In this document: positions 25,759 through 34,397 of the stretch, piece by piece | Layout: every line of letters begins with the position of its first letter | How positions within the stretch are numbered: the first letter of the stretch is position 1 | From: CAZIDL01 sp964537825 | GTDB lineage: Bacteria > Bacteroidota > Bacteroidia > Flavobacteriales_D > CAYVSK01 | Assembly: GCA_964537825.1 (NCBI GenBank) | Contig: CAZIDL010000002.1 | Coordinates: 1-64,000, forward strand | DNA: 64,000 nt | Direction of reading: 5' to 3' | Made by a program: the position numbers and the translations under genes | Notes under the pieces: generated by a model | What the model was told of the DNA's origin: nothing | The model's database searches: none | What the model saw: only the letters and a program-made list of their open reading frames with translations

Positions 25759-27825
25759 TCAGGACTTATCCGAATCCTCATCCGCTTCATCCTCATCTTC
25801 CTCATCCTCTTTCTTCTTTGAGGAAGAAGAGCTTTGTCCCTCGTCCATTTCCTCGCGGATCTCGTTCAGGGCGTCGAGGTCACCGAGCGTGGTCTTCTCC
25901 ACGTTCTTGTTCACCTCTTTAACAGCCTTCTTGGTAGCCTTGTCCGGCTGCTTCTTTTTCTTGGGCTGTTGTTTCTGCTCGCTTTCGTCCCCCTCCTGAT
26001 CTTCTTCAAAGATCTTGGAGTGACTGACGACGATCCGCTTGCCCCGCTTGTTGAACTCGATCACTTTAAAGTCGAGCGATTCATCCACCTTGGCCTGCTC
26101 TCCGTTCTCTTTCTTTATCTGCTTGAGGGGGCAATAAGCCTCCACGCCGTATGGGAGGACCACGGTGGCCATCTTGTCCCCGATCTCGGTGACGGTCCCT
26201 TTGTGAACGGACCCCACAGTAAAGACCGTTTCGAAGACCTCCCAAGGATTCTCTTCGAGTTGTTTATGGCCAAGGCTGAGCTTCCGCTCCTCTTTGTCGA
26301 TCTCGAGCACGATGACATCGAGCGGATCTCCGATACTACAGAACTCAGAAGGATGCTTGATCTTCTTGGACCAGGAAAGGTCGGAAATATGGACCAAACC
26401 ATCGATCCCTTCTTCGAGCTCTACGAAGACCCCAAAATTGGTGAAATTCCGCACTTTCCCTGTATGTTGGGAATCCACGGGATATTTCTGTTCGATGTTC
26501 TGCCAGGGATCCTCCATGAGCCGCTTCATACTGAGCGACATCTTCCGCTCTTCGCGATCGAGGGTGAGTATCTCCGCTTCGACTTCATCGCCAACGCTCA
26601 GAAAATCCTGCGCACTACGCAGATGTTGGGACCAGGACATTTCTGAAACGTGGATCAGACCTTCAACGCCGGGCTGGATCTCGACGAATGCCCCGTAATC
26701 GGCCATGACGACAACTTTGCCCTTGACGCGGTCCCCTTCTTTGAGGTTCTCGTCCAGCTGATCCCACGGATGATCGTTGAGCTGTTTAAGTCCGAGTGCG
26801 ATCCGTTTCTTGTCGTCGTCGAAATCGAGAATGACGACATTGAGCTTTTGATCGAGCTCCACCACCTCTTCGGGATGATTGATGCGGCCCCAGGATAGGT
26901 CTGTGATGTGGATGAGACCGTCGACGCCACCGAGGTCGATGAAGACCCCGTAAGAAGTGATGTTCTTAACAGTCCCTTCCAACACCTGTCCTTTCTCCAG
27001 GTTGCCGATGATCCATTTTTTCTGCTCTTCCAGTTCAGCTTCGATGAGGGCTTTGTGGGAAACGACGACGTTCTTGAACTCCTTGTTGATCTTGACGACC
27101 TTAAAGTCCATCTCCTTGCCAACGTACTGATCGTAATCCCGGATCTGCTTGACATCGATCTGCGAACCCGGCAGAAATGCTTCGATACCGTATACGTCGG
27201 CGATCATTCCACCTTTCGTACGGCACTTGATATATCCCTTAATGATCTCGTCGTTCTCCATAGCTTGGTTCACACGCTCCCAAGCTTTGTGCGTTCTCGC
27301 TTTCTTATGGGAGAGAACGAGCTGGCCTTCCTTGTCCTCTTGCTTCTCGACGAAGACGTCCACCTCATCCCCTTCTTTCAGGTCGGGATTGTACCGGAAT
27401 TCGGAACGAGGGATCACCCCTTCGGATTTGTAGCCGATGTTAACGACGACCTCTTTCTTGGTAATACCGACCACCTTGCCGATCACCACCTCCTTTTCTT
27501 CGATGGAGGTCAAAGTGTTCTCATAAAGCTTATCGAGTTCTTCCCGTTCCGCTTCGTCGTAATCGTCCTGGCGGGAATCCATCCCTTCCCAGTCGAATTC
27601 TTCATTAGGGATTTCCCTGACAACAGCATATCCCTCTTTATCGGCGGAGGAATCAGGGGTCAAAGGTTCCAACTGGGGCTCCACAGCAGTAGATGTGGAA
27701 CCTTGTTCCTGTTCACCCTGGGCTTCGCTACCCGTACTCTCACTGTTCTGAGGAGTATCCTCCCCCTTGGTTGCTTCGGTCCCTTCTTTCGCTTCCGCTT
27801 CTTTGCTCTTTTTCTGATCGGCCAT
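25759..27825 (-). CDS. rpsA: 30S ribosomal protein S1
   Basis: A 688-residue RNA-binding protein that delivers mRNA to the 30S subunit. Six S1 (OB-fold) domains can be followed between about 110 and 610. The four central ones carry GVDGLIHITDLSW-, GVEGLIHVSEMSW- and GIDGLVHISDLSW-type signatures. It is longer than E. coli S1 (557 residues) because of an acidic N-terminal extension of about 100 residues and a Lys- then Asp/Glu/Ser-rich C-terminal tail of about 65 residues. The leader is about 85-90 nt, long enough for the autoregulation typical of rpsA, but no known leader motif was recognised. Bacteroidota leaders often lack Shine-Dalgarno sites, which makes S1 especially important. Confidence 0.96.
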   Translation of the reverse strand: MADQKKSKEAEAKEGTEATKGEDTPQNSESTGSEAQGEQEQGSTSTAVEPQLEPLTPDSSADKEGYAVVREIPNEEFDWEGMDSRQDDYDEAEREELDKLYENTLTSIEEKEVVIGKVVGITKKEVVVNIGYKSEGVIPRSEFRYNPDLKEGDEVDVFVEKQEDKEGQLVLSHKKARTHKAWERVNQAMENDEIIKGYIKCRTKGGMIADVYGIEAFLPGSQIDVKQIRDYDQYVGKEMDFKVVKINKEFKNVVVSHKALIEAELEEQKKWIIGNLEKGQVLEGTVKNITSYGVFIDLGGVDGLIHITDLSWGRINHPEEVVELDQKLNVVILDFDDDKKRIALGLKQLNDHPWDQLDENLKEGDRVKGKVVVMADYGAFVEIQPGVEGLIHVSEMSWSQHLRSAQDFLSVGDEVEAEILTLDREERKMSLSMKRLMEDPWQNIEQKYPVDSQHTGKVRNFTNFGVFVELEEGIDGLVHISDLSWSKKIKHPSEFCSIGDPLDVIVLEIDKEERKLSLGHKQLEENPWEVFETVFTVGSVHKGTVTEIGDKMATVVLPYGVEAYCPLKQIKKENGEQAKVDESLDFKVIEFNKRGKRIVVSHSKIFEEDQEGDESEQKQQPKKKKQPDKATKKAVKEVNKNVEKTTLGDLDALNEIREEMDEGQSSSSSKKKEDEEDEDEADEDSDKS

Positions 27826-27915
27826 TGGAATGGCTTCTCTTTGTATCCCTTTCCATCCGGCTTTGATCGGGAGGTTTTACATCGACCGGGCCGGGCCGGT
27901 CATCATTTGGACCTG

Positions 27916-27923
27916 CAAAAGTA
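27916..27923 (-). promoter_or_regulatory. -7 promoter element for rpsA
   Basis: The minus strand reads TACTTTTG, 90 nt upstream of the rpsA ATG, just past the tRNA terminator. Confidence 0.65.
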
Positions 27924-27957
27924 AGAAGGATCCGATGACCCTCCTCAATTCTGGGAA

Positions 27958-27984
27958 CAAAAAAAGGAGCCATCTGGCTCCTTT
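27958..27984 (-). terminator. Terminator of the tRNA-Met transcript
   Basis: AAAGGAGCC (27963-27971) pairs with GGCTCCTTT (27976-27984) around ATCT, with a U-run on the minus strand. It starts 8 nt past the tRNA 3' end. Confidence 0.85.
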
Positions 27985-27992
27985 GACCTTCG

Positions 27993-28066
27993 TAGCGAGG
28001 GGGGGACTTGAACCCCCGGCCTCCGGGTTATGAATCCGACGCTCTGACCAGCTGAGCTACCTCGCC
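27993..28066 (-). tRNA. tRNA-Met, anticodon CAT (elongator type)
   Basis: 74 nt fold into a full cloverleaf on the minus strand. The acceptor stem is GGCGAGG/CCTCGCT (1-72 is G-U). The D arm is GCTC/GAGC. The anticodon loop TTCATAA has anticodon CAT, and its stem has one A-C mismatch next to the loop. The T arm is GGGGG/CCCCC with TTCAAGT. The discriminator base is A73. A paired 1-72 end argues against initiator tRNA, which has a 1-72 mismatch. A lysidine-modified tRNA-Ile2 with the same anticodon cannot be fully excluded. CCA is not encoded. It has its own promoter and terminator. Confidence 0.93.
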
Positions 28067-28077
28067 ATCGGAACGTG

Positions 28078-28085
28078 CAAATATA
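28078..28085 (-). promoter_or_regulatory. -7 promoter element for tRNA-Met
   Basis: The minus strand reads TATATTTG, ending 11 nt before the mature tRNA 5' end. This gives only a few bases of 5' precursor. Confidence 0.7.
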
Positions 28086-28114
28086 ATGATCCAACCGGAT
28101 CCCCGCTTTTCTCA

Positions 28115-28846
28115 TTACTCCTTCAAGAGCGAGGTCCAATGGTGAAGCGAACGGAGGGAGAGCGTTATGAGCGCAGCGATGCCCAGAACGATCCCCAGCA
28201 CGGGGTCCCACTGGAAAGGCGTTTCCTGGAACAGGTCCCGGAGGAAGGCCACATATACAAAACCGATCACGGTTGCCATAAACCCCGAATATTCCTTACG
28301 GAGCACTTTTTTAATAGAGAATGGGCGGTCAGGCGGACGATACCCTTGCCAGCGGGGAAAGAAAGCAGGCACCTTTTCAGCCCACTCAGCCAGTTCATGA
28401 CCGAACTTCTCTTCGAGAAAGCGTTCTTCGGCATACATGATACGCTCGTAATAGATCCAGAAAATGAGGATCAGCAGAAGGAGGTAGAAGGGATCGTAGG
28501 TGTATATCCCGATCCCAGCCCAGATCAGGAAATTGCCAACATAGAGCGGATGGCGCACCAACGAATAAATACCGGTCGTGTTCAGGACTTTGGCTTTCTG
28601 CCCTTCGGTATTCCTTCCGGAGGTCCCTTTCGGGGTATGACCTATCGTGAACGCTCTAACGATAACACCGCCCGAAGCCAGCAGCACAGCAAGGGTGAAA
28701 AGGAGCATGCCCATGGTTCCCTCCGGGGATGCTCCTTCGCGCAGCCCCATAAAAGGGATCACGAGGAGAAAAAGAAGCACCGGGAAATAACCACGGTACT
28801 TGAAAAGGAGGCGACCTTGTTCTTCGAAAGCCCGAACGAGCAACAT
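28115..28846 (-). CDS. Membrane methyltransferase of the isoprenylcysteine methyltransferase fold (LmtA-like)
   Basis: 243 residues with about five hydrophobic segments (about 21-37, 44-63, 105-130 and two near 190-232). The SAM-binding signature NTTGIYSLVRHPLYVGNF (about 88-105), followed by YERIMYAEERFLEEKFG (about 132-148), defines the ICMT/PEMT-like membrane methyltransferases. Proteins with the RHPLYxGN and AEExFL pair include those annotated as lipid A 1-phosphate methyltransferase (LmtA). A lipid or envelope substrate is therefore the best guess, not shown. It has its own TATATTCG promoter and converges on no gene; tRNA-Met lies just downstream. Confidence 0.75.
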   Translation of the reverse strand: MLLVRAFEEQGRLLFKYRGYFPVLLFLLVIPFMGLREGASPEGTMGMLLFTLAVLLASGGVIVRAFTIGHTPKGTSGRNTEGQKAKVLNTTGIYSLVRHPLYVGNFLIWAGIGIYTYDPFYLLLLILIFWIYYERIMYAEERFLEEKFGHELAEWAEKVPAFFPRWQGYRPPDRPFSIKKVLRKEYSGFMATVIGFVYVAFLRDLFQETPFQWDPVLGIVLGIAALITLSLRSLHHWTSLLKE

Positions 28847-28863
28847 GCTTACGTGGATCTTGT

Positions 28864-28871
28864 TATCTTTC
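28864..28871 (+). promoter_or_regulatory. -7-like element for the START-like protein
   Basis: TATCTTTC, one base off the consensus, 46 nt before the ATG at 28918. It overlaps the divergent methyltransferase control region. Confidence 0.4.
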
Positions 28872-28889
28872 GACCCTGAGGGTGGATCG

Positions 28890-28897
28890 CGAATATA
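28890..28897 (-). promoter_or_regulatory. -7 promoter element for the membrane methyltransferase
   Basis: The minus strand reads TATATTCG, 43 nt upstream of the ATG at 28846. Confidence 0.55.
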
Positions 28898-28917
28898 GCC
28901 AAAGCGCCCAAAGCAAG

Positions 28918-29301
28918 ATGAGCGAAAAGCAGCTATTCGAACTGGAATTCCAGATCAACACGACCCGCGGGGTCCTTTATCGCGAGATCGGTACTCCGGA
29001 AGGCCTTGCCGAATGGTTCGCTGACGATGTCAACATCGAAGGGGATCGCTACACATTCAAATGGGAAGGTGATGAAGAGCATGCGATCCTCCTCGGGCAG
29101 CAGGAAGACGAATACATCCGCTTTCATTGGGAATCGGATGAAGAAGCGGACAGCTATTTCCAGTTACGTATCAGTCAGGACCCTTTGACCAAGGACCTGG
29201 CATTGATAATCACGGACTTCGCTGAACCTGAGGAATTAGAAGGTGCTAAGACCCTCTGGGAGAGCCAGGTGGATGGATTGCGCCACGCTATCGGAGCATG
29301 A
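28918..29301 (+). CDS. START-like domain protein
   Basis: A 127-residue cytoplasmic protein of the Bacteroidota START-like family (helix-grip fold that can hold a hydrophobic ligand). Recognisable blocks are FELEFQINT (about 7-15), GLAEWFADDVNIEGDRYTF (about 28-46), EDEYIRFHWE and LIITDFAEPEELEGAKTLWESQ (split about 96-117). The length is typical. The frame is open upstream to 28882, but MSEKQLFELEF is the conserved start. Ligand and role are unknown for the family. It lies 52 nt before the LptF/G-family gene, which has its own promoter. Confidence 0.9.
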   Translation: MSEKQLFELEFQINTTRGVLYREIGTPEGLAEWFADDVNIEGDRYTFKWEGDEEHAILLGQQEDEYIRFHWESDEEADSYFQLRISQDPLTKDLALIITDFAEPEELEGAKTLWESQVDGLRHAIGA

Positions 29302-29319
29302 TCCTTCCTTTCCAGGCCC

Positions 29320-29327
29320 TATCTTTG
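29320..29327 (+). promoter_or_regulatory. -7 promoter element for the LptF/G - glycosyltransferase unit
   Basis: TATCTTTG, a perfect match, 26 nt upstream of the GTG start at 29354. It should drive the three overlapping genes that follow. Confidence 0.7.
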
Positions 29328-29353
29328 CGGAATAGCTTCAGCAAAGAGATAAG

Positions 29354-30799
29354 GTGAAGCAACTCGACAAGCTCATCCTCAGGTCCTATTTCGGACCCTT
29401 TTTCATGACCTTCTCGATCTCCTGTTTCTTCCTGGTCATGCAATTCCTTTGGAAATACGTGGATGACCTGATGGGAAAAGGACTGGCCTGGACCGTGATC
29501 GTCAAGCTCCTTTCGCTCGCATCGGTCAAGCTCGTGATCCTGGCATTACCATTGGCTATCCTTCTTTCCTCCATCATGGTGATGGGGGACTTCGCTGAGA
29601 ACTCGGAGCTGGTAGCGATGAAATCAGCGGGGTTGTCCCTTTTTCGTATACTGCGTCCGCTCTTTTTGCTGATCACAGCCATCGCCGTTGGAGCCTTTTT
29701 CTTTACGAACGACGTGTGGCCCACTGCCAATCTGAAGTTCCGAACCCTCCTTTACGACGTGACCAAGAAGAAACCTACCATCCAACTGAAAGAGAATATC
29801 TTCTTCAACGGCATCGAAGGATACACGATCCGCGTAGGGAAAAAGCGAGAGAGCGGCCATTTAAAGGACGTTCTCATTTATGATCATTCCAACCCTGACC
29901 ACAGAGGGAATCGAAGAGTAATACGGGCTCAGACCGGAAGCATGAAAAAGACCAAGGATGAGCGGCATCTTATCCTCACACTGAACGACGGTGTGATGTA
30001 TCAGGAAATGGACAGGGCGCAGGGACAAAAAAAGGCAGGGAGTGCTCCTCTTCTTCGGACCGATTTCGACGAACAGGTCATCCGTTTCAACTTAATGGGC
30101 CTCCGTTTTCAACGATCAGAGGAGGATCTTTTCTCGAACGATAATGAAATGCTCGACCTTAGCCAGCTTAACGCAATGGTCGATTCACTCAGAGACCGAA
30201 TGAAGAAGAAGGAAGTCGAAAGAACGAAAGAAGTGGCTAAGCAACTATGGGTCCTCAGGGACAGTGGACGTACGAAGTTGGGGGGAGCTGAGCCCCCTAT
30301 TCGGAAAAAAGGACCGGACACGCTTTCTGAAAAAGGTCGGAAAGCTGCGTTGGAAATGGCTAAGGAAAAGGTCCGCTATAGCAAAGGTCGCGCCGAGATC
30401 CTTAAAGAGAACTCGAACAACCGGAGCCTCCATATCAAAGGATATTTGATCGAATGGCACAAGAAATTCACCCTATCTTTCGCCTGCATCGTGCTCTTTT
30501 TCATAGGCGGACCATTAGGGGCGATCATCAGGAAAGGCGGATTGGGCACACCCCTCGTGGCTGCTGTCCTTCTTTTCCTGCTCTATCATATCCTGACCAA
30601 AAGCGGACAGGAAATGGCCAGCGAAGGTGCGATCCCTGTATGGATGGGCTCCTGGATGGCACCTGCCCTTTTGTTGCCCTTGGGTATCTGGCTGACCTAT
30701 CGTGCAGCCAATGACTCCAAGTCCTCGTTATCCATAAAGCTACCTTTCCAACGGTTACGGAAACGTATTATAGGCTCAGATAACAGTTCCACCGGATGA
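29354..30799 (+). CDS. LptF/LptG family lipopolysaccharide export permease
   Basis: A 481-residue inner-membrane protein of the LptB2FG transporter, which pulls LPS from the inner membrane towards the LptA/C bridge. The layout is typical: three N-terminal TM segments (about 15-35, 52-75, 96-118), a large periplasmic beta-jellyroll region (about 120-370), then three TM segments (about 378-400, 405-425, 435-458). Conserved items are LILRSYFGPF near the N-terminus and SFACIVLFFIGGPLGAIIRKGG in the second half. It starts with GTG. The periplasmic part has a Lys/Glu-rich helical insertion (about 270-355). It overlaps the next gene by ATGA. LptF and LptG are hard to tell apart, so no symbol is given. 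Confidence 0.9.
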   Translation: MKQLDKLILRSYFGPFFMTFSISCFFLVMQFLWKYVDDLMGKGLAWTVIVKLLSLASVKLVILALPLAILLSSIMVMGDFAENSELVAMKSAGLSLFRILRPLFLLITAIAVGAFFFTNDVWPTANLKFRTLLYDVTKKKPTIQLKENIFFNGIEGYTIRVGKKRESGHLKDVLIYDHSNPDHRGNRRVIRAQTGSMKKTKDERHLILTLNDGVMYQEMDRAQGQKKAGSAPLLRTDFDEQVIRFNLMGLRFQRSEEDLFSNDNEMLDLSQLNAMVDSLRDRMKKKEVERTKEVAKQLWVLRDSGRTKLGGAEPPIRKKGPDTLSEKGRKAALEMAKEKVRYSKGRAEILKENSNNRSLHIKGYLIEWHKKFTLSFACIVLFFIGGPLGAIIRKGGLGTPLVAAVLLFLLYHILTKSGQEMASEGAIPVWMGSWMAPALLLPLGIWLTYRAANDSKSSLSIKLPFQRLRKRIIGSDNSSTG

Positions 30800-32004
30800 A
30801 GGTCCTCCAACTCTGTCATAAACCTCCCTTCCCCCCAACCGATGGCGGTGCGATGGCGATCAGGAGCCTCACGGAAGGGCTGCTCAAAAAAGGGCATGAT
30901 CTGCGCCTTTTGATGATCGCGACCCACAAACATCCCTTTGAGCCGCAAGCTTTTCCCAAAGGGCTTCTCGAGTTGTCAAAAGCCCATTCGGTCTTCGTGG
31001 AGACCAAGCTCGATCCCGTTGACGCTTTCACCAGTCTCGTGAACCGCGATCCTTACAACGTGAGCCGCTTTTTTTCCCCGGACTTCGATCATGCACTGAT
31101 CGATATCCTGGAAGCGGACCCTCCGGATGTGGTGCAGCTTGAAAGCCTTTTCATGGCCCCCTATATCGATACGGTCCGTAAGTTCTCGAACGCACGGATC
31201 GTCCTACGCTCTCATAATCTTGAACATCGCATATGGCAAAGGGTCGCTGAAGGGACCCGGCATCCTCTGAAAAAAGCCTACTTGAACCTTCTTTCTCATC
31301 AATTAAGGAAATACGAAAGAAAGGTCCTTTTAGACATCGACGGGCTCGTGAGCATCAGTGACGACGACCGTAAGAATTTCGAAAAGATGGGGGTCCAAGC
31401 TCCTTCGATCACCATTCCTTTCGGACTTAATACGGATCATTGGTCACCTGGCCGAATGGAAGGTGGACGCCTGCCCCGGTTCTTCCACCTCGGTTCGATG
31501 GATTGGATCCCCAATCAGGAAGCAGTGGAAGGTCTGCTCAAAGATGTTTGGCCCATCGTTCGTGAGCGGATGCCCGATGCTGAGCTCTCCCTGATCGGTA
31601 AGAACATGGACCGGGAACAGAAGGACGTTCCCGAGGGAGTTCACGTTGTCGGGGAAGTGGAGAATGCCATCGAAGCTATTCGTGAGAACGGCATCATGCT
31701 CGTTCCCCTTCGATCCGGAAGCGGCATAAGGGTACGTATCATCCAGGGAATGGCCCTTGAAAAACCGATCGTAAGTACGCCCACCGGCTCTTCCGGTATC
31801 GATGTGTCGAACCGGCAAGAATTACTGATCGAGAAGGATCCGGAAGGATTCGCCAGCGGGATGATCGAATTGGCCGAAGATCCCAACCTCAGGGAACAAC
31901 TCGGAAAACGCGCTCGAAAGACCGTTCTTGAGCACTACGATGGGGATCATCTCGTGGATCGACTTCTGGAATTTTACTCCCAACTTGCTGAGCCCGTCTC
32001 ATGA
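30796..32004 (+). CDS. Glycosyltransferase, family 4 fold
   Basis: A 402-residue GT-B glycosyltransferase. The N-terminal acceptor domain starts MKVLQLCHKPPFPPTDGGA with the Gly-rich loop at 17-19. The C-terminal donor domain has VPLRSGSGIRVRIIQGMALEKPIVST (split about 305-330), the E/K-rich nucleotide-sugar site of GT4 enzymes. No membrane segment. It probably adds a sugar to an envelope glycan, since it overlaps both an LPS-export permease and a second glycosyltransferase by 4 nt (ATGA at each junction). Donor and acceptor sugars cannot be told from sequence. Confidence 0.88.
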   Translation: MKVLQLCHKPPFPPTDGGAMAIRSLTEGLLKKGHDLRLLMIATHKHPFEPQAFPKGLLELSKAHSVFVETKLDPVDAFTSLVNRDPYNVSRFFSPDFDHALIDILEADPPDVVQLESLFMAPYIDTVRKFSNARIVLRSHNLEHRIWQRVAEGTRHPLKKAYLNLLSHQLRKYERKVLLDIDGLVSISDDDRKNFEKMGVQAPSITIPFGLNTDHWSPGRMEGGRLPRFFHLGSMDWIPNQEAVEGLLKDVWPIVRERMPDAELSLIGKNMDREQKDVPEGVHVVGEVENAIEAIRENGIMLVPLRSGSGIRVRIIQGMALEKPIVSTPTGSSGIDVSNRQELLIEKDPEGFASGMIELAEDPNLREQLGKRARKTVLEHYDGDHLVDRLLEFYSQLAEPVS

Positions 32005-33197
32005 AGATCCTTTTTCTCGTACCGAGGGTCCCCTACCCCCTCGAAAAGGGGGATAAGCTCAGAGCTTATCTTCATGCCCGACATCTTTCGAGATCCCACG
32101 AGGTTCATCTCTGTTGCATCCAAGAAGCCCCCCTTCATCCAGAGGCGGAAAAAGAGCTCCGGAAGATCTCCTCCAGGTTGACCTTCTTGCGGTTAAAACG
32201 CCCCCTTATCCTTTGGAACTTATTTCTGGGTCTTTTTTCCTCCAAACCTTTTCAGGTTCACTACTTCTTCCAGGGCCATTTGAAACGAAGCTTGCATCGC
32301 CTTATCCAGGAAGATCCTCCGGACCATATCTATTGTCAATTGATCCGCAGTAGTGAATACGTAAAGGACATCCATCGTATTTCGAAAACCCTCGACTACA
32401 TGGACGCTTTTTCAAAGGGATTGGATAGACGGCGGGAACGTAGCCGCTTTCCGGTGAACCTTTTGTGGAAAGAAGAAAGCAAACGGACCACCCTTTATGA
32501 GGACCTTGCCTTCGAATATTTCGACCAACACACGATCATCTCCGAACAGGACCGGGACCTGATAGCACACCCTTCGCGTCAACGGATCCACGTGCTTCCG
32601 AACGGGATCGACACCTCCTACTTCAGTCCGAGAGCGGCAAAAAAGGACAAAGAGCTCCTTTTTACAGGGAACATGAGCTACCCACCCAATGTGGAAGGTG
32701 CACGCGCTCTTGTACACGAGATCTTGCCCCTCCTTCGTGAAGAAGGGATATCCTGTAGGCTTCTAATAGCTGGGGTTGATCCTGTTCAGCGAGTGCGGGA
32801 ACTTGAGGGCGATGATGTCGAAGTGAGCGGTTGGGTTCCGGACATCCGGGATGCTTACGCACGTTCAAGGGTCTTTATCGCACCCATGGTGCTCGGGTCA
32901 GGGCTTCAGAACAAACTTCTCGAAGCGATGGCAATGGGGCTCCCCTGCATCACGTCCCTTTTGGCGAATAAAGCGTTAGGAGCACCGGAGGGGGATGCTA
33001 TTCTCGTGGGGAGAAGCAAAGAGAGCCTGGCAGCCCACGTTCGCTTTCTTCTGGAAAACCCAGCTGAACGGGAACGGATCGCTCAAGCCGGTCGAAGCTT
33101 CGTTGAAAAACATTATGACCTCGAGATCATGGGACAACGCTTAGAGGAAGTGATCAAGGTCAGGGAAGGGACCGGGCAGCCCGAACAGGCGATATAG
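32001..33197 (+). CDS. Glycosyltransferase, family 4 fold (second of pair)
   Basis: A 398-residue GT-B enzyme beginning MKILFLVPRVPYPLEKGDKLR, the opening seen in sugar transferases of the PEP-CTERM/exopolysaccharide type. Its acceptor domain carries RTLDYMDAFSKG-like residues (KTLDYMDAFSKG, about 129-140). The donor domain has LFTGNMSYPPNVEGA (about 219-233) and APMVLGSGLQNKLLEAMAMG (about 294-313). It overlaps the preceding glycosyltransferase by ATGA and is 42 nt from the next gene, which has its own promoter. It probably acts with its neighbour in making a surface polysaccharide or LPS. Confidence 0.87.
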   Translation: MKILFLVPRVPYPLEKGDKLRAYLHARHLSRSHEVHLCCIQEAPLHPEAEKELRKISSRLTFLRLKRPLILWNLFLGLFSSKPFQVHYFFQGHLKRSLHRLIQEDPPDHIYCQLIRSSEYVKDIHRISKTLDYMDAFSKGLDRRRERSRFPVNLLWKEESKRTTLYEDLAFEYFDQHTIISEQDRDLIAHPSRQRIHVLPNGIDTSYFSPRAAKKDKELLFTGNMSYPPNVEGARALVHEILPLLREEGISCRLLIAGVDPVQRVRELEGDDVEVSGWVPDIRDAYARSRVFIAPMVLGSGLQNKLLEAMAMGLPCITSLLANKALGAPEGDAILVGRSKESLAAHVRFLLENPAERERIAQAGRSFVEKHYDLEIMGQRLEEVIKVREGTGQPEQAI

Positions 33198-33211
33198 CAG
33201 CCTCTTTTCCG

Positions 33212-33219
33212 TAACTTCG
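33212..33219 (+). promoter_or_regulatory. -7 promoter element for the riboflavin gene
   Basis: TAACTTCG, 20 nt before the ATG at 33240. No FMN riboswitch is possible in so short a leader. Confidence 0.55.
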
Positions 33220-33239
33220 CGATCCGAGGCGTTTTTTAT

Positions 33240-34391
33240 ATGAAAGACCGGTTGAACAGTATCGAAGAAGCCCTTGCGGACATTCGCAAAGGGGAAGTGG
33301 TGATCGTCGTTGACGACGAGGGTCGTGAGAACGAAGGGGATTTTGTGACCGCTGCAGCGAACGTCACGCCTGAGACGATAAATTTCATGGCCAAGTACGG
33401 GCGCGGGCTCATCTGTGCACCATTGGTGGAGCACCGGTGCGAAGAGCTCGGGCTCGACCTGATGGTCAGCGACAACACTGCCTTGCACGAGACCCCTTTC
33501 ACGGTTTCCGTTGACCTCAACGGTCACGGTTGTACGACCGGTATTTCTGCCAGCGACCGGGCAAGAACGGTCCAAGCCCTCATCCACCCTGATACAAAAG
33601 CCGAGGATCTTGGCAAGCCCGGGCACATCTTTCCACTGAAGGCCAGGGAAGGCGGTGTCCTCCGAAGGACCGGACACACGGAGGCGACCGTTGATCTAGC
33701 GCGCTTGGCAGGTTTCGAACCAGGCGGTGTACTTGTAGAGATCATGAACGATGACGGTAGCATGGCCCGTCTTCCCGAACTCCTTGGGATCGCAGAGCGT
33801 TTCGACCTCAAGATCATCTCGATCGAAGACCTTGTGGCCTATCGGATGGCGAACGAATCCCTCATTTCGAGGGAAGTGGAAGCCGACCTCCCACCGGATG
33901 CCGGGGGGTTCCGAATGATCGCCTACCGCCAAACGACCACGGATGAAGAACACCTTGCTCTGGTGAAGGGGGATTGGGAAAAAGATGAACCGGTGTTGGT
34001 GCGGGTGCATTCTTCAGACCTACTCCGCCAGATCTACACCTACAAGCACGACCCTCATCCTCCCCAACTCCGTCAAGCGATGCGGGTCATCGAAGATGAG
34101 GGAAAAGGGGTGATCGTCTTCATGCGCCAGATGAACAGCGGGAGCTTGATCCAACGCATCAGGGCATACAAGAACGAAGGAGCGAACGGCGATCCTGAAG
34201 AAGCCCTCGGTTTCAAAATGGACGATAAGGATTTCGGTGTCGGCGCTCAGATCCTCCATGATCTTGGCGTACGGAAGATGCGGTTGCTCACCAATCATCC
34301 GACGAAGCGCACCGGCTTGATCGGATACGGACTCGAGATCGTGGAGAACGTCCCGATCCACGAGGTGGTCAAGAAGAGCAGCGCTCCGTAG
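33240..34391 (+). CDS. ribB: 3,4-dihydroxy-2-butanone-4-phosphate synthase fused to a degenerate GTP cyclohydrolase II (RibBX-like)
   Basis: About 383 residues. The N-terminal half (1-205) is an intact RibB that makes the 4-carbon riboflavin precursor from ribulose 5-phosphate. It shows the acidic loop [11 protein letters not shown] (25-35), [13 protein letters not shown] (95-107) and [12 protein letters not shown] (141-152). The C-terminal half (about 206-375) has the RibA fold, but the three zinc cysteines are absent: [17 protein letters not shown] (254-270) replaces the CxxxxxxxxxxCxC region. The catalytic GRGIGL loop is replaced by [12 protein letters not shown] cyclohydrolase II activity is therefore very unlikely. 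Such RibB-X hybrids are known elsewhere, so a true ribA should exist outside this window. Confidence 0.92.
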   Translation: MKDRLNSIEEALADIRKGEVVIVVDDEGRENEGDFVTAAANVTPETINFMAKYGRGLICAPLVEHRCEELGLDLMVSDNTALHETPFTVSVDLNGHGCTTGISASDRARTVQALIHPDTKAEDLGKPGHIFPLKAREGGVLRRTGHTEATVDLARLAGFEPGGVLVEIMNDDGSMARLPELLGIAERFDLKIISIEDLVAYRMANESLISREVEADLPPDAGGFRMIAYRQTTTDEEHLALVKGDWEKDEPVLVRVHSSDLLRQIYTYKHDPHPPQLRQAMRVIEDEGKGVIVFMRQMNSGSLIQRIRAYKNEGANGDPEEALGFKMDDKDFGVGAQILHDLGVRKMRLLTNHPTKRTGLIGYGLEIVENVPIHEVVKKSSAP

Positions 34392-34397
34392 CACTGA

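Noticed and set aside
26908..27924. 338-codon plus-strand frame
   Set aside because: Antisense to rpsA; Phe/Leu/Asp-rich composition mirrors the acidic S1 sequence and matches no family.
27993..28066. Initiator tRNA-fMet reading of the CAT tRNA
   Set aside because: The 1-72 position is a G-U pair and not the unpaired end expected of bacterial initiators, and the anticodon stem lacks the three consecutive G-C pairs.
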